NCBI GenBank assembly: GCA_005879815.1
Contig: VBKA01000105.1
Coordinates: 1-10,156, forward strand
Direction of reading: 5' to 3'
Length of the DNA stretch: 10,156 nt
From: Chloroflexota bacterium
Lineage (GTDB): Bacteria; Chloroflexota; Limnocylindria; QHBO01
Of the stretch, positions 1-6,445 are shown one piece after another; the first letter of the stretch is position 1, and every line of letters starts with the position of its first letter. The position numbers and the translations under genes were made by a program. The notes beneath the pieces were generated by a model. That model was not told where the DNA came from and did no database searches. It was given only the letters and a program-made list of their open reading frames with translations.

Positions 1-1
1 C

Positions 2-130
2 TTCGGCTCGGAGGCGAAGGCGCTGCTCGCGGCGCAGCCGCTCGTCGCGGGTGTGCAGGCCGTCGACCTCGCGGCGGCCGGGCTCGCTGGCGCGCCGGAC
101 GTCCTGGAACGTCCGCAGCGCTTCGTCGCA
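2..130 (+). pseudogene. Possible MmgE/PrpD-family fragment (internal piece, cut by window edge)
   Basis: Reading from position 2 gives about 43 residues beginning FGSEAKALLAAQPLVAGVQA and continuing through AGLAGAPDVLERPQRF. From memory this resembles the conserved stretch of MmgE/PrpD-family proteins (2-methylcitrate dehydratase and relatives), where a G-S/T-x-x-K block is followed by a helix of the type AAxxGVxAALLAxxG and then DVLEGPxGF. The similarity stops near position 130. The frame then runs through unrelated sequence to a TGA at 182-184, so the C-terminal half of such a protein is absent. The start lies outside the window. I see the residues directly; the family call is from pattern memory and is weak. 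The piece is probably a remnant joined to the methyltransferase fragment that follows. Confidence 0.35.
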
Positions 131-132
131 CC

Positions 133-418
133 TTCGCGCGCGAGCGGCTGTGGGGTGCCTTCGACCGGCTCCGGCGCACGTGGCTGACGGAACGCTGACA
201 TCGACCACCACTACGAGAGCACGATGGCCCACCTCACGCTGCTCACCGACCACATCCGTCCCGGCGGGTGGCTCGTCTTCGACGACATCAACTTCAGCGA
301 CGAGATGCGCCGCGCGTGGGCGGAGATCCGCCGCCATGCGGGCTTCGCGTGGTCGACGATCCGCTGGCGGGACCGCCCGGATGCGGAACCACGCATGGGG
401 AGCGGGCAACGGCTCTGA
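133..418 (+). pseudogene. Broken 3' end of a class I SAM-dependent methyltransferase (Methyltransf_24-like)
   Basis: From position 197 the second frame reads DIDHHYESTMAHL, then LLTDHIRPGGWLVFDDINF, and ends at a TGA at 416-418. In Methyltransf_24/TylF-like O-methyltransferases the acidic D-G-D-H-x-Y-E motif follows strand 4, and a PGG-x-hydrophobic-DDI motif ends strand 5; both are recognisable here. The preceding piece, FARERLWGAFDRLRRTWLTE (133-192), is in the first frame and stops at 196-198, so one extra base or two missing bases separate the pieces. The SAM-binding G-x-G half of the fold is missing, so the product cannot be an active enzyme. An ATG at 224 would give only 64 residues with no SAM site. 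I call it a degraded remnant; the family assignment is moderately secure. Confidence 0.5.
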
Positions 419-433
419 GCTGCTGTTGCCCGC
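402..433. terminator. GC-rich hairpin between convergent genes
   Basis: GCGGGCAAC (402-410) is exactly complementary to GTTGCCCGC (425-433). The stem extends inward by a G-U pair and two further pairs, leaving an 8-base loop. The TGA of the methyltransferase remnant lies at the loop. The hairpin sits 17 bp from the stop of the opposing NnrU-family gene. Neither side has a run of T, so it is not a textbook intrinsic terminator, but its position suggests transcription ending from both sides. The structure is seen directly; the role is inferred. Confidence 0.45.
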
Positions 434-450
434 GGTCAGGCATCATCATG

Positions 451-1110
451 TCAATCGACGAGCTGAAAATAGCGGACGATGATGGTGGCGCCGATTCCGA
501 GCCCAACGACGATGGGCGAGAGTTCGCGGACGCCTCGGAGGGACTCGCGCCCGGTGAATGGGAAGAAGGGTGTCGCCTCCGCGAACTCACGGAAGCCCTG
601 CGCCCCCAGGGCGAGTTTCCGCCGGTCCTGGTGCCAACAGCCGAGCACAGAGAAGGCGATGAGGCCGCCGCAGAACGCGACATCCGGGTTCCTGCCGATG
701 TTCGGGGGGAGATGTAGGAGAGCGAAGATGGCTAACGCCATGGCGAAGGGATGTCGTGTGATCCGGTATACGCCCCGGGCAGTCGGGTCGCCGCGCATGA
801 GGCTCGCGGGGCTGGGTCGGGCGAAGCTCGCGACCAAGAACACGAAGGCGAGTCCCACGGCAACGTATATCGCCCAGCGTAGCACCATTCCCCTCTCCAG
901 TATCCAGAGCCACGTCCCCCCATGCTTGTTTGCGAAGAAGGTCCACACAAGCGGGATGAAGAGGGTGTACGCGACGAGCGCGTAAAGCACCCGGAAGGGA
1001 CGCTCGCCGATACGCGCGACGATCCGGTCCCGAACAGGTAGGCTCGAAAGCCCGATGTGCGTTGCGCCAAAGCCTGCCCAGAGCAGCAGGATGCGTGCAG
1101 TTGGGGACAT
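451..1110 (-). CDS. NnrU-family multi-pass membrane protein
   Basis: This is a 219-residue integral membrane protein with about six hydrophobic helices (roughly residues 5-24, 38-60, 74-96, 121-135, 143-160 and 197-214). RITRHP at 116-121 opens the fourth helix, and HQDRRK at 160-165 follows the fifth. The RHP entry to a helix and the trailing basic DRR are typical of NnrU and the related isoprenylcysteine-methyltransferase-like membrane proteins. NnrU was first linked to nitrite/nitric oxide reduction clusters, but most homologues have no known reaction and no denitrification genes are visible here. The frame is open upstream to an ATG at 1248. I chose the ATG at 1110 because AGGAGG lies 6 bases before it and the first helix starts at once, whereas the 46 extra residues are hydrophilic and unlike the family. 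The gene lies 177 bp downstream of the hydrolase gene on the same strand, so co-transcription is possible. Confidence 0.75.
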   Translation of the reverse strand: MSPTARILLLWAGFGATHIGLSSLPVRDRIVARIGERPFRVLYALVAYTLFIPLVWTFFANKHGGTWLWILERGMVLRWAIYVAVGLAFVFLVASFARPSPASLMRGDPTARGVYRITRHPFAMALAIFALLHLPPNIGRNPDVAFCGGLIAFSVLGCWHQDRRKLALGAQGFREFAEATPFFPFTGRESLRGVRELSPIVVGLGIGATIIVRYFQLVD

Positions 1111-1114
1111 GGTG

Positions 1115-1123
1115 TCCCTCCTC
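1115..1123 (-). promoter_or_regulatory. Strong Shine-Dalgarno site that sets the NnrU start
   Basis: On the minus strand GAGGAGGGA precedes the ATG at 1110, with six bases between AGGAGG and the start codon. It decides the start against the upstream in-frame ATG at 1248, which has no such site. Confidence 0.7.
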
Positions 1124-1287
1124 ATCCCATGGCTTAGGTGGCGCCCCCCCAACCACGAAGACGCTTGGGGCTCGCCGTCGAGTGGGGCCTCGTTCAGGCT
1201 CGCTCGGAACACCTGATGTCTTTTCTGCAGGGGATCGAGCGTGAGCAAGAGGGCCGCTGTTGAGTTAGGGGATGACCTTGAGCCTGA

Positions 1288-2192
1288 TCACGTGCGCCTC
1301 AGGAAGTGGATGATCAGCGGGACAATGCGCTCGTGCGCATCTTCTTGGACGAAGTGAGAGGCGTCCTCGAACTCGTGGACCTCCGCACCCGGGAAGCACT
1401 CTGCTCCGAGCGTGAGCAAGCCTGACTGGTATCCGGGATCCTTCAAGCCTCGGCAGATCAGCGCCGGCTTCCCAGCGAGCTTCGGCAGACCGTCCTCGAT
1501 CTGCCGGGCTAGTGCCCAAGTCGGATTGCGCTCCTCGAAGGGCCATAGGCGGGGATAAGCGAGGAGCCCCGCGCGACTTCCCCAGGTCGGGTGGGGTGCC
1601 AGATATGCGGCGCGCTCGTTCTCGCCGATTCGCTCGCGGTGGACGATCCCCATGCGTAAAAGGAAGATACGCACGGGTAGGCGCGCACCTTTCACGAGCA
1701 GCTCCCCGAGTGCCGGTGCGCCCATCAGCTTGATCCAGAGCAGAGCCGTCTTGTCGGCCTGCGCCGGGATCGAACCCGCGAATGTGTTAAGGATCACGAG
1801 CCGCTTTACGCGGTCGCGATTCTCGATGGCCCAGGCAAGGCCGAGCGGACCGCCGAAGTCGTGAACCACGAGCGTGACCCCGTCGAGCGTCAGCGCATCC
1901 ATGAGAGCGGCGAAGTGCTTGACGTTCCGCTGAATCGTGTAGTCCCCCTCGCGCTCGGGCTTGTCCGAACGATCGAAACCGATCTGATCGTGGGCGATCG
2001 CCCGAAAGCCCGCCTCGGCGAGACCTCGGATGAAGCGTCGGACGTAGATCCAGGCCGGATGGCCGTGCAGCATGACGCGGGCTCACCGTGCTGCGGCCCC
2101 TCGTCAGCGTAGTGGATGCGGATGCCGTCGGTGTGGAGCCATTTCGGCTCGTACGGCCACGTTCCGCCGAAGCTCCAGTCATGCGTGTCCAT
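1288..2192 (-). CDS. Haloalkane-dehalogenase-like alpha/beta hydrolase, with one frameshift
   Basis: Two frames together make one 301-residue protein. Residues 1-39 (from ATG 2192: MDTHDWSFGGTWPYEPKW, then IRIHYADEG) are in one frame. The remaining 261, from VMLHGHPAWIY on, are in the next and end at 1288. One missing base between 2076 and 2081 explains the break (GCGTC for GCGGTC would restore GEPAVMLHGHP), and the repaired length matches haloalkane dehalogenases. The fold landmarks are all present: oxyanion loop HGHP (43-46), nucleophile elbow VVHDFGG with Asp112, acid Asp252 in GLKDP, and base His280 in ASHFVQED. The Asp nucleophile places it with dehalogenases and epoxide hydrolases rather than serine esterases. 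Two positions that usually bind halide differ: the Asn/Glu after HG is His, and the Trp after the nucleophile is Phe. The substrate is therefore uncertain. The start has only a weak ribosome site. The gene may be a real pseudogene or a sequencing artefact. Confidence 0.75.
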
Positions 2193-2514
2193 CTCACCCT
2201 GAGCCGGTGTCACCTCCGCTGTGGCAGAAGGCCGGCACACTCCGTGCATTTCAGTCATTCAAAACCGGCGACGGGTCGACGGGTCACCGGCCAACGGGGT
2301 CGGGGGCGTCGAGACGGCGTTGCTCCTACCGCGTGCGCTCCGCGCTGCGCAAGTCGGGGAGGCGCAAGCGGGGTGCACGGTGAGAAAGCCGCATGCGTCT
2401 GTGGGTAGGGTGAGTCCCTTCGGCGCGCGGCTGTAGCGGCTCTAATTGCGTCACCGACGCGGCCGGCGCCGAGCGGAGGCCCGCGATGATCATCGGGATG
2501 CCTCGGGGGCTGGC
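2193..2514. other. Gene-free stretch between the hydrolase and the istB remnant
   Basis: No frame here looks coding; the open frames are arginine/proline-rich shadows. The minus strand around 2255-2305 has GGCCGGTGACCCGTC and then CGCCGGTTTTGAATGA. These two similar G-C-C-G-G-T blocks resemble the repeated terminal sites of IS21-family elements, and they lie on the side where the element downstream of istB would end. That reading is an inference. A GGAGGTGA sequence sits at about 2209-2216 on the minus strand, but no start codon follows it at a useful distance. Confidence 0.35.
2269..2284. repeat. Perfect 8-bp tandem duplication
   Basis: CGACGGGT occurs twice head to tail and is followed by CACCGG. 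It lies inside the possible insertion-sequence end. The repeat is directly visible; its significance is unknown. Confidence 0.6.
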
Positions 2515-2908
2515 GGCTGGCATGCTCCTTCATCCGCCAGCTCCGCGGCCCCGCAGCGGAGCCCGTGGGCGTGGTGGAGGAGGCGATCGAGGAGCGCGCC
2601 CACGGCGGCGACGTCGCCGAGGAGTTTTGCCCGAGTCCTCGACCGGCCGATTCGAGGTGAGGAGTGTGCTGACCCCCTCGTAGCGGCGCTGGATGAGCTC
2701 GAGGGAGATCCTCGGCCGCGGTCCCCGGGAGCCTGCGCATGGCGAGATCGTCGATGATCAGAAACAGGACCGCGGCGAGCTTGGTCATGCGCTCACGGCG
2801 GGTGCCCGCGAGGGCGGCATCGGCGAGCTCGTGGAGTAGCACGTGCGCCTCGCGGTAGAGGACGCGGTGGCCCTGATGGATGAGGGCGCGGGCGAGAGTT
2901 GATTCCAA
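2515..2908 (-). pseudogene. istB: IS21-family helper ATPase IstB remnant (truncated, three frameshifts)
   Basis: In order on the minus strand the pieces are GHRVLYREAHVLLHELADA, then FLIIDDLAMRRLPGTAAEDL, ELIQRRYEGVSTLLTSNRP, LLGDVAAVGALLDRLLHHAH and GPRSWRMKEHA. These are the successive conserved blocks of IstB, the AAA+ partner of the IS21 transposase, including the Walker B region (LIIDDL) and the sensor block (LLTSNRP). They fall in three frames. One extra base at each of three homopolymer runs accounts for this: GGG at 2703-2705, TTTT at 2625-2628 and CCCC at 2549-2552 (plus-strand coordinates). The third shift returns to the original frame. The N-terminal part with the P-loop is missing or unrecognisable, and no istA is present, so the element cannot move by itself. 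The remnant begins within a few bases of the stop codon of the neighbouring propeller gene. Confidence 0.8.
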
Positions 2909-2911
2909 GAC

Positions 2912-4652
2912 TCATGGCGCCGCGAGAGCGCTCGAACACCGGACAACAGGAGCGCTAGTAATCCCTTTCGTCCGCGCGTCGAGGAACGTGGTGGCCAGCC
3001 CCACCGGGCCTCCAGACGCGAGCGTCTGGAGATCGACACGGGCGACCCATCGCCGTTTGCTTTCCACTAGGAAGCCGAGGGGACGATCGCCGTCGAGTCC
3101 CGTGCTCACAGCGACGCCGTGCGGATCGCCCATATTTCTCCACGCCTGCCCACCGGGCAATTGCATCTTCGTGACGACTAGGGACGCTTTCCCCGCGAGG
3201 AAGTCATCGAGCTTGAGGACCGCGATGCCATTTCCCGGGTCCTCTGGCCGATTCCCTTCCTCCTCGAGGAAGGCGTAGTGGTGCGTTTGCTCTATGGCGA
3301 CTCCGGTCAACCGCGGGACCTCTGTCACGGATGCCGACTTCCGGGGCGCGGTGACCGTCCTCGTTGCCCTGTCGAACGTCGCCTCTGCCAGATTGAGAAC
3401 GTTCACGTCGTCGTCTTCCTCGGATGCCACCACGATCAACTGGAGGAGCGGATCCGCCGCCGCCGAGTCGGGGTTCCTACCCAGCGGCATCGTCGGTTCC
3501 GGAGCCGTTTGGTCCTGAAGGGTGTATACCGTGCCATCAGTCAGATCGACGATATTCAGTCCCTGCGTGATCACTCGCCCGTCGGGCGTAACGTAGTTCG
3601 CGCAGATGCCGAGTTTCTGCCGGCGAGCGTCCCGACTTGCGCCGCAGTCGTAGAACGGCGCGATGATCCGCCGAGCGACACCGTCGAACCCGAAGTTCTC
3701 GGATGGCGGGACCACGATGGAACCGACGATCGTCCGGCTCGCAAGATCGACGAGTGTGAAGCCGTTCCACACCGACAGGATGGCGCGACTTCCGAGCGCA
3801 CACCTCGGTGTGGAAGCCGAACAGGGGCTGGAATCGATGGCCACGCCGGTCACGAATGCCCCGTCGGCGCTGTCCGCGCTATTGCCGGAGAAGTGACTCC
3901 GTCCAAGGTCCCGGTCGAGCGGCAGCGTGTCGATTATGGTGTCCGTCCTCGGATCGATGAACCAGACGGTCCGCGATTCCGTTGACGTCGCAACCACCAC
4001 GTCCGTGTTTCCCCCCGTCGCCGTCGCACGGTCCGGAGTTCCGAGATCGATGTCCGTGATGAGTGCGGGAACCTCGGCCATCGCGTTGCCGGGTGCCCCG
4101 ATGTCGACCACCGCAATGGCTCCATGACCGAATTCGTTCCGATCCGGGAGCGGGAGATACATCTTCTGGAGACCGTTCGTCGTCACGATCCCGAACGCTC
4201 CCGTCCCCCCGAAGTCGCCCCTGCAGGCTGAATCGCAGCCGGGACCGCCGTCGCACTGCTCTCCGCAGAGTCGGTCGGTGAAGTGATCGCCGCACTTCGT
4301 CGGCTGGCCATGAAAGTCGAAATGCCGCCGCCTCTGCAAGAAGCTACCGCCAAGAACCTGACATCCAATTGGCATTTCGCCAATGCAACACTACCCTCTG
4401 TTTCCTCACCGCAAGCCTGGCCGATACGATTCTCTTGCAAGATGGAACGCTCACGCGTGCACGGTGCGGGGCAAAGGGTGTAATGTCGATAATTCGATCC
4501 TCTATTCTGCCGTGGCCCCCGTCGACAGGTTCCGTACTGACGAACCGTCCACCGCAGACCTTTGCTTGACCGCGTCGCTTGGCGGCCGCCCCTCCCGCAA
4601 GCAGGAGGGCGGCAACGATTGACAACGCCACTACCGTGTATGGCCGGTTCAT
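2912..4652 (-). CDS. Exported beta-propeller-like protein with a CGD/GEQCDGG cysteine motif, one frameshift
   Basis: The product is about 579 residues once one extra base near 4345-4380 is allowed for. Residues 1-24 are a Sec signal peptide (MNRPYTVVALSIVAALLLAG, then GAAA). The next 70 residues carry paired cysteines (VCGG, PSCKR) and end in a different frame from the rest. Residues 119-143 contain KCGD...GEQCDGGPGCDSAC, the myxococcal-type disulfide motif found in many deltaproteobacterial surface proteins. From about 145 to 560 the chain repeats strand patterns such as AIAVVDIG, VWFIDPRTDTIIDTL, FTLVDLASRTIVGSI and LNIVDLTDGTVYTL. These are typical of YncE/YVTN-like propeller blades. It probably acts outside the cytoplasm; ligand and function are unknown. 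The last roughly ten codons may derive from the adjacent insertion-sequence remnant. It follows the cysteine-rich gene by 81 bp and is probably co-transcribed with it. No strong ribosome site precedes ATG 4652. Confidence 0.65.
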
Positions 4653-4733
4653 GAAGGGCTGTCTCGGGTGAGCGAATCGACCATCGAAAGTCCCTTGCGT
4701 GCGGGAGGCGTGCGGGCGCAAACCGGCGCTCGC

Positions 4734-5660
4734 TTACGAGGCCGGAGCATTACCCCACTGTGGTAGTGGTGGTAGTGGCGGTAGTGGTGCTAGTGGTCGT
4801 GGATATCGTCGTTGTTGAACATCCGGACCCAGGGCGGTGCGGCAACCTTTGCTGCTCAAGCAGCACGCCGTGTATCCGGACCCAACCTCACCGGGGCTGC
4901 AAGTCTCGTTGTCGTCCTCGTCCCCATGGCACGTACACAGCCTCTTGATCTTCCCGCAGTTGGAATTACGGCAGCCGCGCTGGCAGATCTCTCGCGCGCG
5001 CCGGTCCACTCCGCACGCCTCCTGGCAGTCCTGGTAGCATTCATGAAGAGCCGATGCAATGCATGCTCTCTGACAGCCACGAGGGTCCGCCGTGTCATCA
5101 CATGCTTGGTCTCCAGCTCCATCAGCCGTGTCGGCGCAGGAAGGAGTGACGGGCGGCAGGAGCCCGGCGTCGATGCAAAACTGGCGGTCGATCTTCTGCC
5201 CTTCGGCGAAGCATGCATTGGCAATCCGTCGGGTCGCGCGCAGTCCGATATTGCACTTCGTGTTGTCCGCTCCACACCCCGAAGGATCGGACTGTTCGGG
5301 CGCTCGGATGTTCCGTCTCGCCTCCTTCAGGCAACTCTGCCTGAATGCGCTCGCCTTGGACCGACAGGCACCGACGCATTTCTGCGTAAGCACACAACGG
5401 CCGGCGGTGGGTTGACATCCCCCGGTGCACGCGTCGAACCTCGGTATCGCCTGACAGACACACCCTATGAAGAGGTCGTTGGCGTCGTCCAGGCACGACT
5501 GGTCGCAGCAGTCCTCGACCGAGTCCTTGTCGAGGGGATTGCACGGCAGGCACGTCTGGGCAGCATCACCATATCTCTTCCAGCCGAAGAGCAGGGCGAA
5601 GAGCAGGAGAGCTACTGCACGCCTGCCTTGAGGAGACAGTTGATCTCGGGACAATGACAC
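4734..5660 (-). CDS. Exported cysteine-rich protein of unknown function
   Basis: This is a 308-residue protein with about 33 cysteines, all after residue 36, many spaced C-x3-C (CQRAC, CYQDC, CQEAC) or adjacent (DCC, ACC). The N-terminus has QGRR followed by the hydrophobic run AVALLLFALLFGW and then GDAAQTC, which fits a signal peptide cleaved near residue 35. The mature part would be extracytoplasmic and disulfide-bonded. I chose the GTG at 5660 because AGGGAG lies seven bases upstream; the longer frame to ATG 5750 lacks a ribosome site and adds 30 non-hydrophobic residues. The middle (about CGADNTKCNI to ANACFAEG) and the acidic tail (CHGDEDDNETC) suggest repeated small disulfide units, but I recognise no named domain. 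The last residues form a Pro-Leu repeat that may be the wrong frame of a Thr-rich tail. The gene is first of a probable two-gene unit with the propeller protein. Confidence 0.7.
   Translation of the reverse strand: MSLSRDQLSPQGRRAVALLLFALLFGWKRYGDAAQTCLPCNPLDKDSVEDCCDQSCLDDANDLFIGCVCQAIPRFDACTGGCQPTAGRCVLTQKCVGACRSKASAFRQSCLKEARRNIRAPEQSDPSGCGADNTKCNIGLRATRRIANACFAEGQKIDRQFCIDAGLLPPVTPSCADTADGAGDQACDDTADPRGCQRACIASALHECYQDCQEACGVDRRAREICQRGCRNSNCGKIKRLCTCHGDEDDNETCSPGEVGSGYTACCLSSKGCRTALGPDVQQRRYPRPLAPLPPLPPLPQWGNAPAS
4750..4821 (-). repeat. Triplet-like ACC/ACT repeat coding for Pro/Leu or Thr depending on frame
   Basis: On the minus strand this is a run of ACC and ACT triplets with a few interruptions. 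In the annotated frame it encodes a Pro-Leu repeat (PLAPLPPLPPLP). One base over it encodes CSTTTISTTTSTTTATTTTT, with 15 threonines in 23 residues, closing at a TAA at 4750-4752. Thr-rich low-complexity tails are common in exported proteins, so the second frame may be the intended end of the cysteine-rich protein. One missing base just upstream of 4821 would connect it. Confidence 0.6.
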
Positions 5661-5666
5661 GACGGT

Positions 5667-5673
5667 TCTCCCT
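5667..5673 (-). promoter_or_regulatory. Shine-Dalgarno site supporting the GTG start at 5660
   Basis: AGGGAGA on the minus strand is followed by ACCGTC and then GTG. The spacing is normal, and this is the best ribosome site in the 5' part of the frame. Confidence 0.55.
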
Positions 5674-5758
5674 AGGCCAAGGGCAGTGCCAACGTCAAGG
5701 CTTCCGACAGCGAAATTGCCGGTCGGCTTGCGTGGGTTGACATCGTGCACAGGCGGGC

Positions 5759-6028
5759 ATGCGGGGCATGAGACCGGATCGTTGTCGTCTGTCCTGGCTC
5801 TTGGGCATGCTGATCTCAGCCTGCGGCAACCACCTCGAGGACCGCACCACCGCCCCCGTGCTCCCCGCGACCACCCTCGAGGTCGTCGCCACCTCGACTA
5901 CCCGCCTGGTAACATCGCCGTCTCTCGCGCCCGGCGCGTCTTCTTCACCTTCCAGCCCGACGGGGACCCACCCATCGCCCTCGACCGCCATGGTGACCAC
6001 GGTGCGCCCGCGGCGCGGCCGCTGGTGA
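5759..6028 (+). pseudogene. Truncated lipoprotein resembling the major royal jelly/Yellow family
   Basis: The start (ATG 5759 or 5768) encodes a lipoprotein signal: RCRLSWLLGMLISACGN, with lipobox I-S-A-C, followed by a Thr/Ala-rich linker that ends LEVVATSTTR. Around 5890-5905 the convincing frame changes, and the next frame reads YPPGNIAVSRARRVFFTFQP, then DGDPPI. The PPGNIAV...RVFFTFxPDG pattern is what I know from the first blade of bacterial royal-jelly/Yellow-type (dopachrome-conversion-like) propeller proteins, where LEVVA often precedes it. One missing base would join the halves. The similarity ends near 5990, so most of the propeller is absent. The unshifted 89-residue reading ends at 6028 in low-complexity Ser/Pro sequence. 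It is transcribed divergently from the cysteine-rich gene. The lipobox is clear; the family call is from memory. Confidence 0.5.
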
Positions 6029-6046
6029 GGTCACCGGCCGGGTCGT

Positions 6047-6328
6047 CTAGTTTGGCGATGACTCGGTCTCGGTCCCCGCGGGTGGCGCGGTCGCCGCAGG
6101 GATCGCGCGCGTCCTGCGGTGGTGGATGTAGTACCAGACCGCGCCGCCGACGAGCAGGACCACGCTCGTCGTGATGCCGAGGATAGCCAGCGCGACCTCG
6201 CCGGCGGCCTTGCTGCCTACCCCACGAGGCACCACATCGACACGCGAGTGCGAGTACGAGTGCGCGGGCACAGTCGCGAACGCGAGTGACGCCGCGAGCA
6301 TGACCACGACAACGGAGCGTCTCAACAT
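6047..6328 (-). CDS. Small membrane protein: signal peptide plus one transmembrane helix
   Basis: This 93-residue protein starts MLRRSVVVVMLAASLAFATV, followed by PAHS, a good signal peptide ending near residue 24. A short polar stretch (YSHSRVDVVPRG) precedes one transmembrane helix at about 42-67 (VALAILGITTSVVLLVGG). The tail HHRRTR followed by a Pro/Thr/Ser-rich end should be cytoplasmic by the positive-inside rule. Start choice: AAGGAGGG lies nine bases before ATG 6328 but only three before the in-frame ATG 6334, so 6328 is preferred. The reading from 6394 adds a proline-rich segment within the hairpin region. I recognise no family. It lies downstream of the ATPase gene on the same strand, separated by 117 bp and a hairpin, so it may be independently transcribed or a distal cistron. 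Confidence 0.6.
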   Translation of the reverse strand: MLRRSVVVVMLAASLAFATVPAHSYSHSRVDVVPRGVGSKAAGEVALAILGITTSVVLLVGGAVWYYIHHRRTRAIPAATAPPAGTETESSPN

Positions 6329-6336
6329 GACCATAT

Positions 6337-6344
6337 CCCTCCTT
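6337..6344 (-). promoter_or_regulatory. Strong Shine-Dalgarno site for the small membrane protein
   Basis: AAGGAGGG on the minus strand precedes two in-frame ATGs. The spacing favours the second (6328). Confidence 0.6.
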
Positions 6345-6367
6345 GTCCTTGGTCCCTGGCGCGGCCA

Positions 6368-6403
6368 GCCCGGCGGGGGGGAAGGGACCTTCACCCCCCG
6401 GGC
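6368..6403. terminator. GC-rich hairpin downstream of the ATPase gene
   Basis: GCCCGG (6368-6373) pairs with CCGGGC (6398-6403). Inside it a G run pairs with a C run across a small bulge, and GAAG pairs with CTTC around the loop GGAC. It lies 43 bp past the ATPase stop and just upstream of the ribosome site of the next gene. There is no T run on either side. It could end ATPase transcription or impede read-through into the small gene. Confidence 0.45.
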
Positions 6404-6445
6404 GTGACGTCCCGATGGACAGTTGTTCAGGGGCCGGCGCGCGGC

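Noticed and set aside
1111..1248. N-terminal extension of the NnrU-family protein to ATG 1248
   Set aside because: The extra 46 residues are hydrophilic and have no ribosome site upstream, whereas AGGAGG sits six bases before the ATG at 1110.
2255..2514. Continuation of the istB frame as a long protein tail
   Set aside because: After the WRMKEH block the frame becomes Pro/Arg-rich and unlike IstB, so it is simply open by chance in GC-rich sequence.
3278..3985. Plus-strand frame of 235 codons opposite the propeller gene
   Set aside because: The composition is that of an antisense shadow, and the minus-strand frame shows regular propeller-like strand repeats.
4696..4720. Short direct repeat GCGTGCGGG in the gap between the two exported genes
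   Set aside because: The two 9-bp copies are common in GC-rich DNA and show no sign of operator or recombination-site structure.
4812..5657. Plus-strand frame of 281 codons opposite the cysteine-rich gene
   Set aside because: It has no signal, domain or ribosome site, while the opposite strand has a signal peptide, a good Shine-Dalgarno site and regular cysteines.
5736..5741. TTGACA resembling a -35 box upstream of the lipoprotein start
   Set aside because: It lies only about 20 bp before the ATG, so the matching -10 would fall inside the gene. No TATAAT-like box is present.
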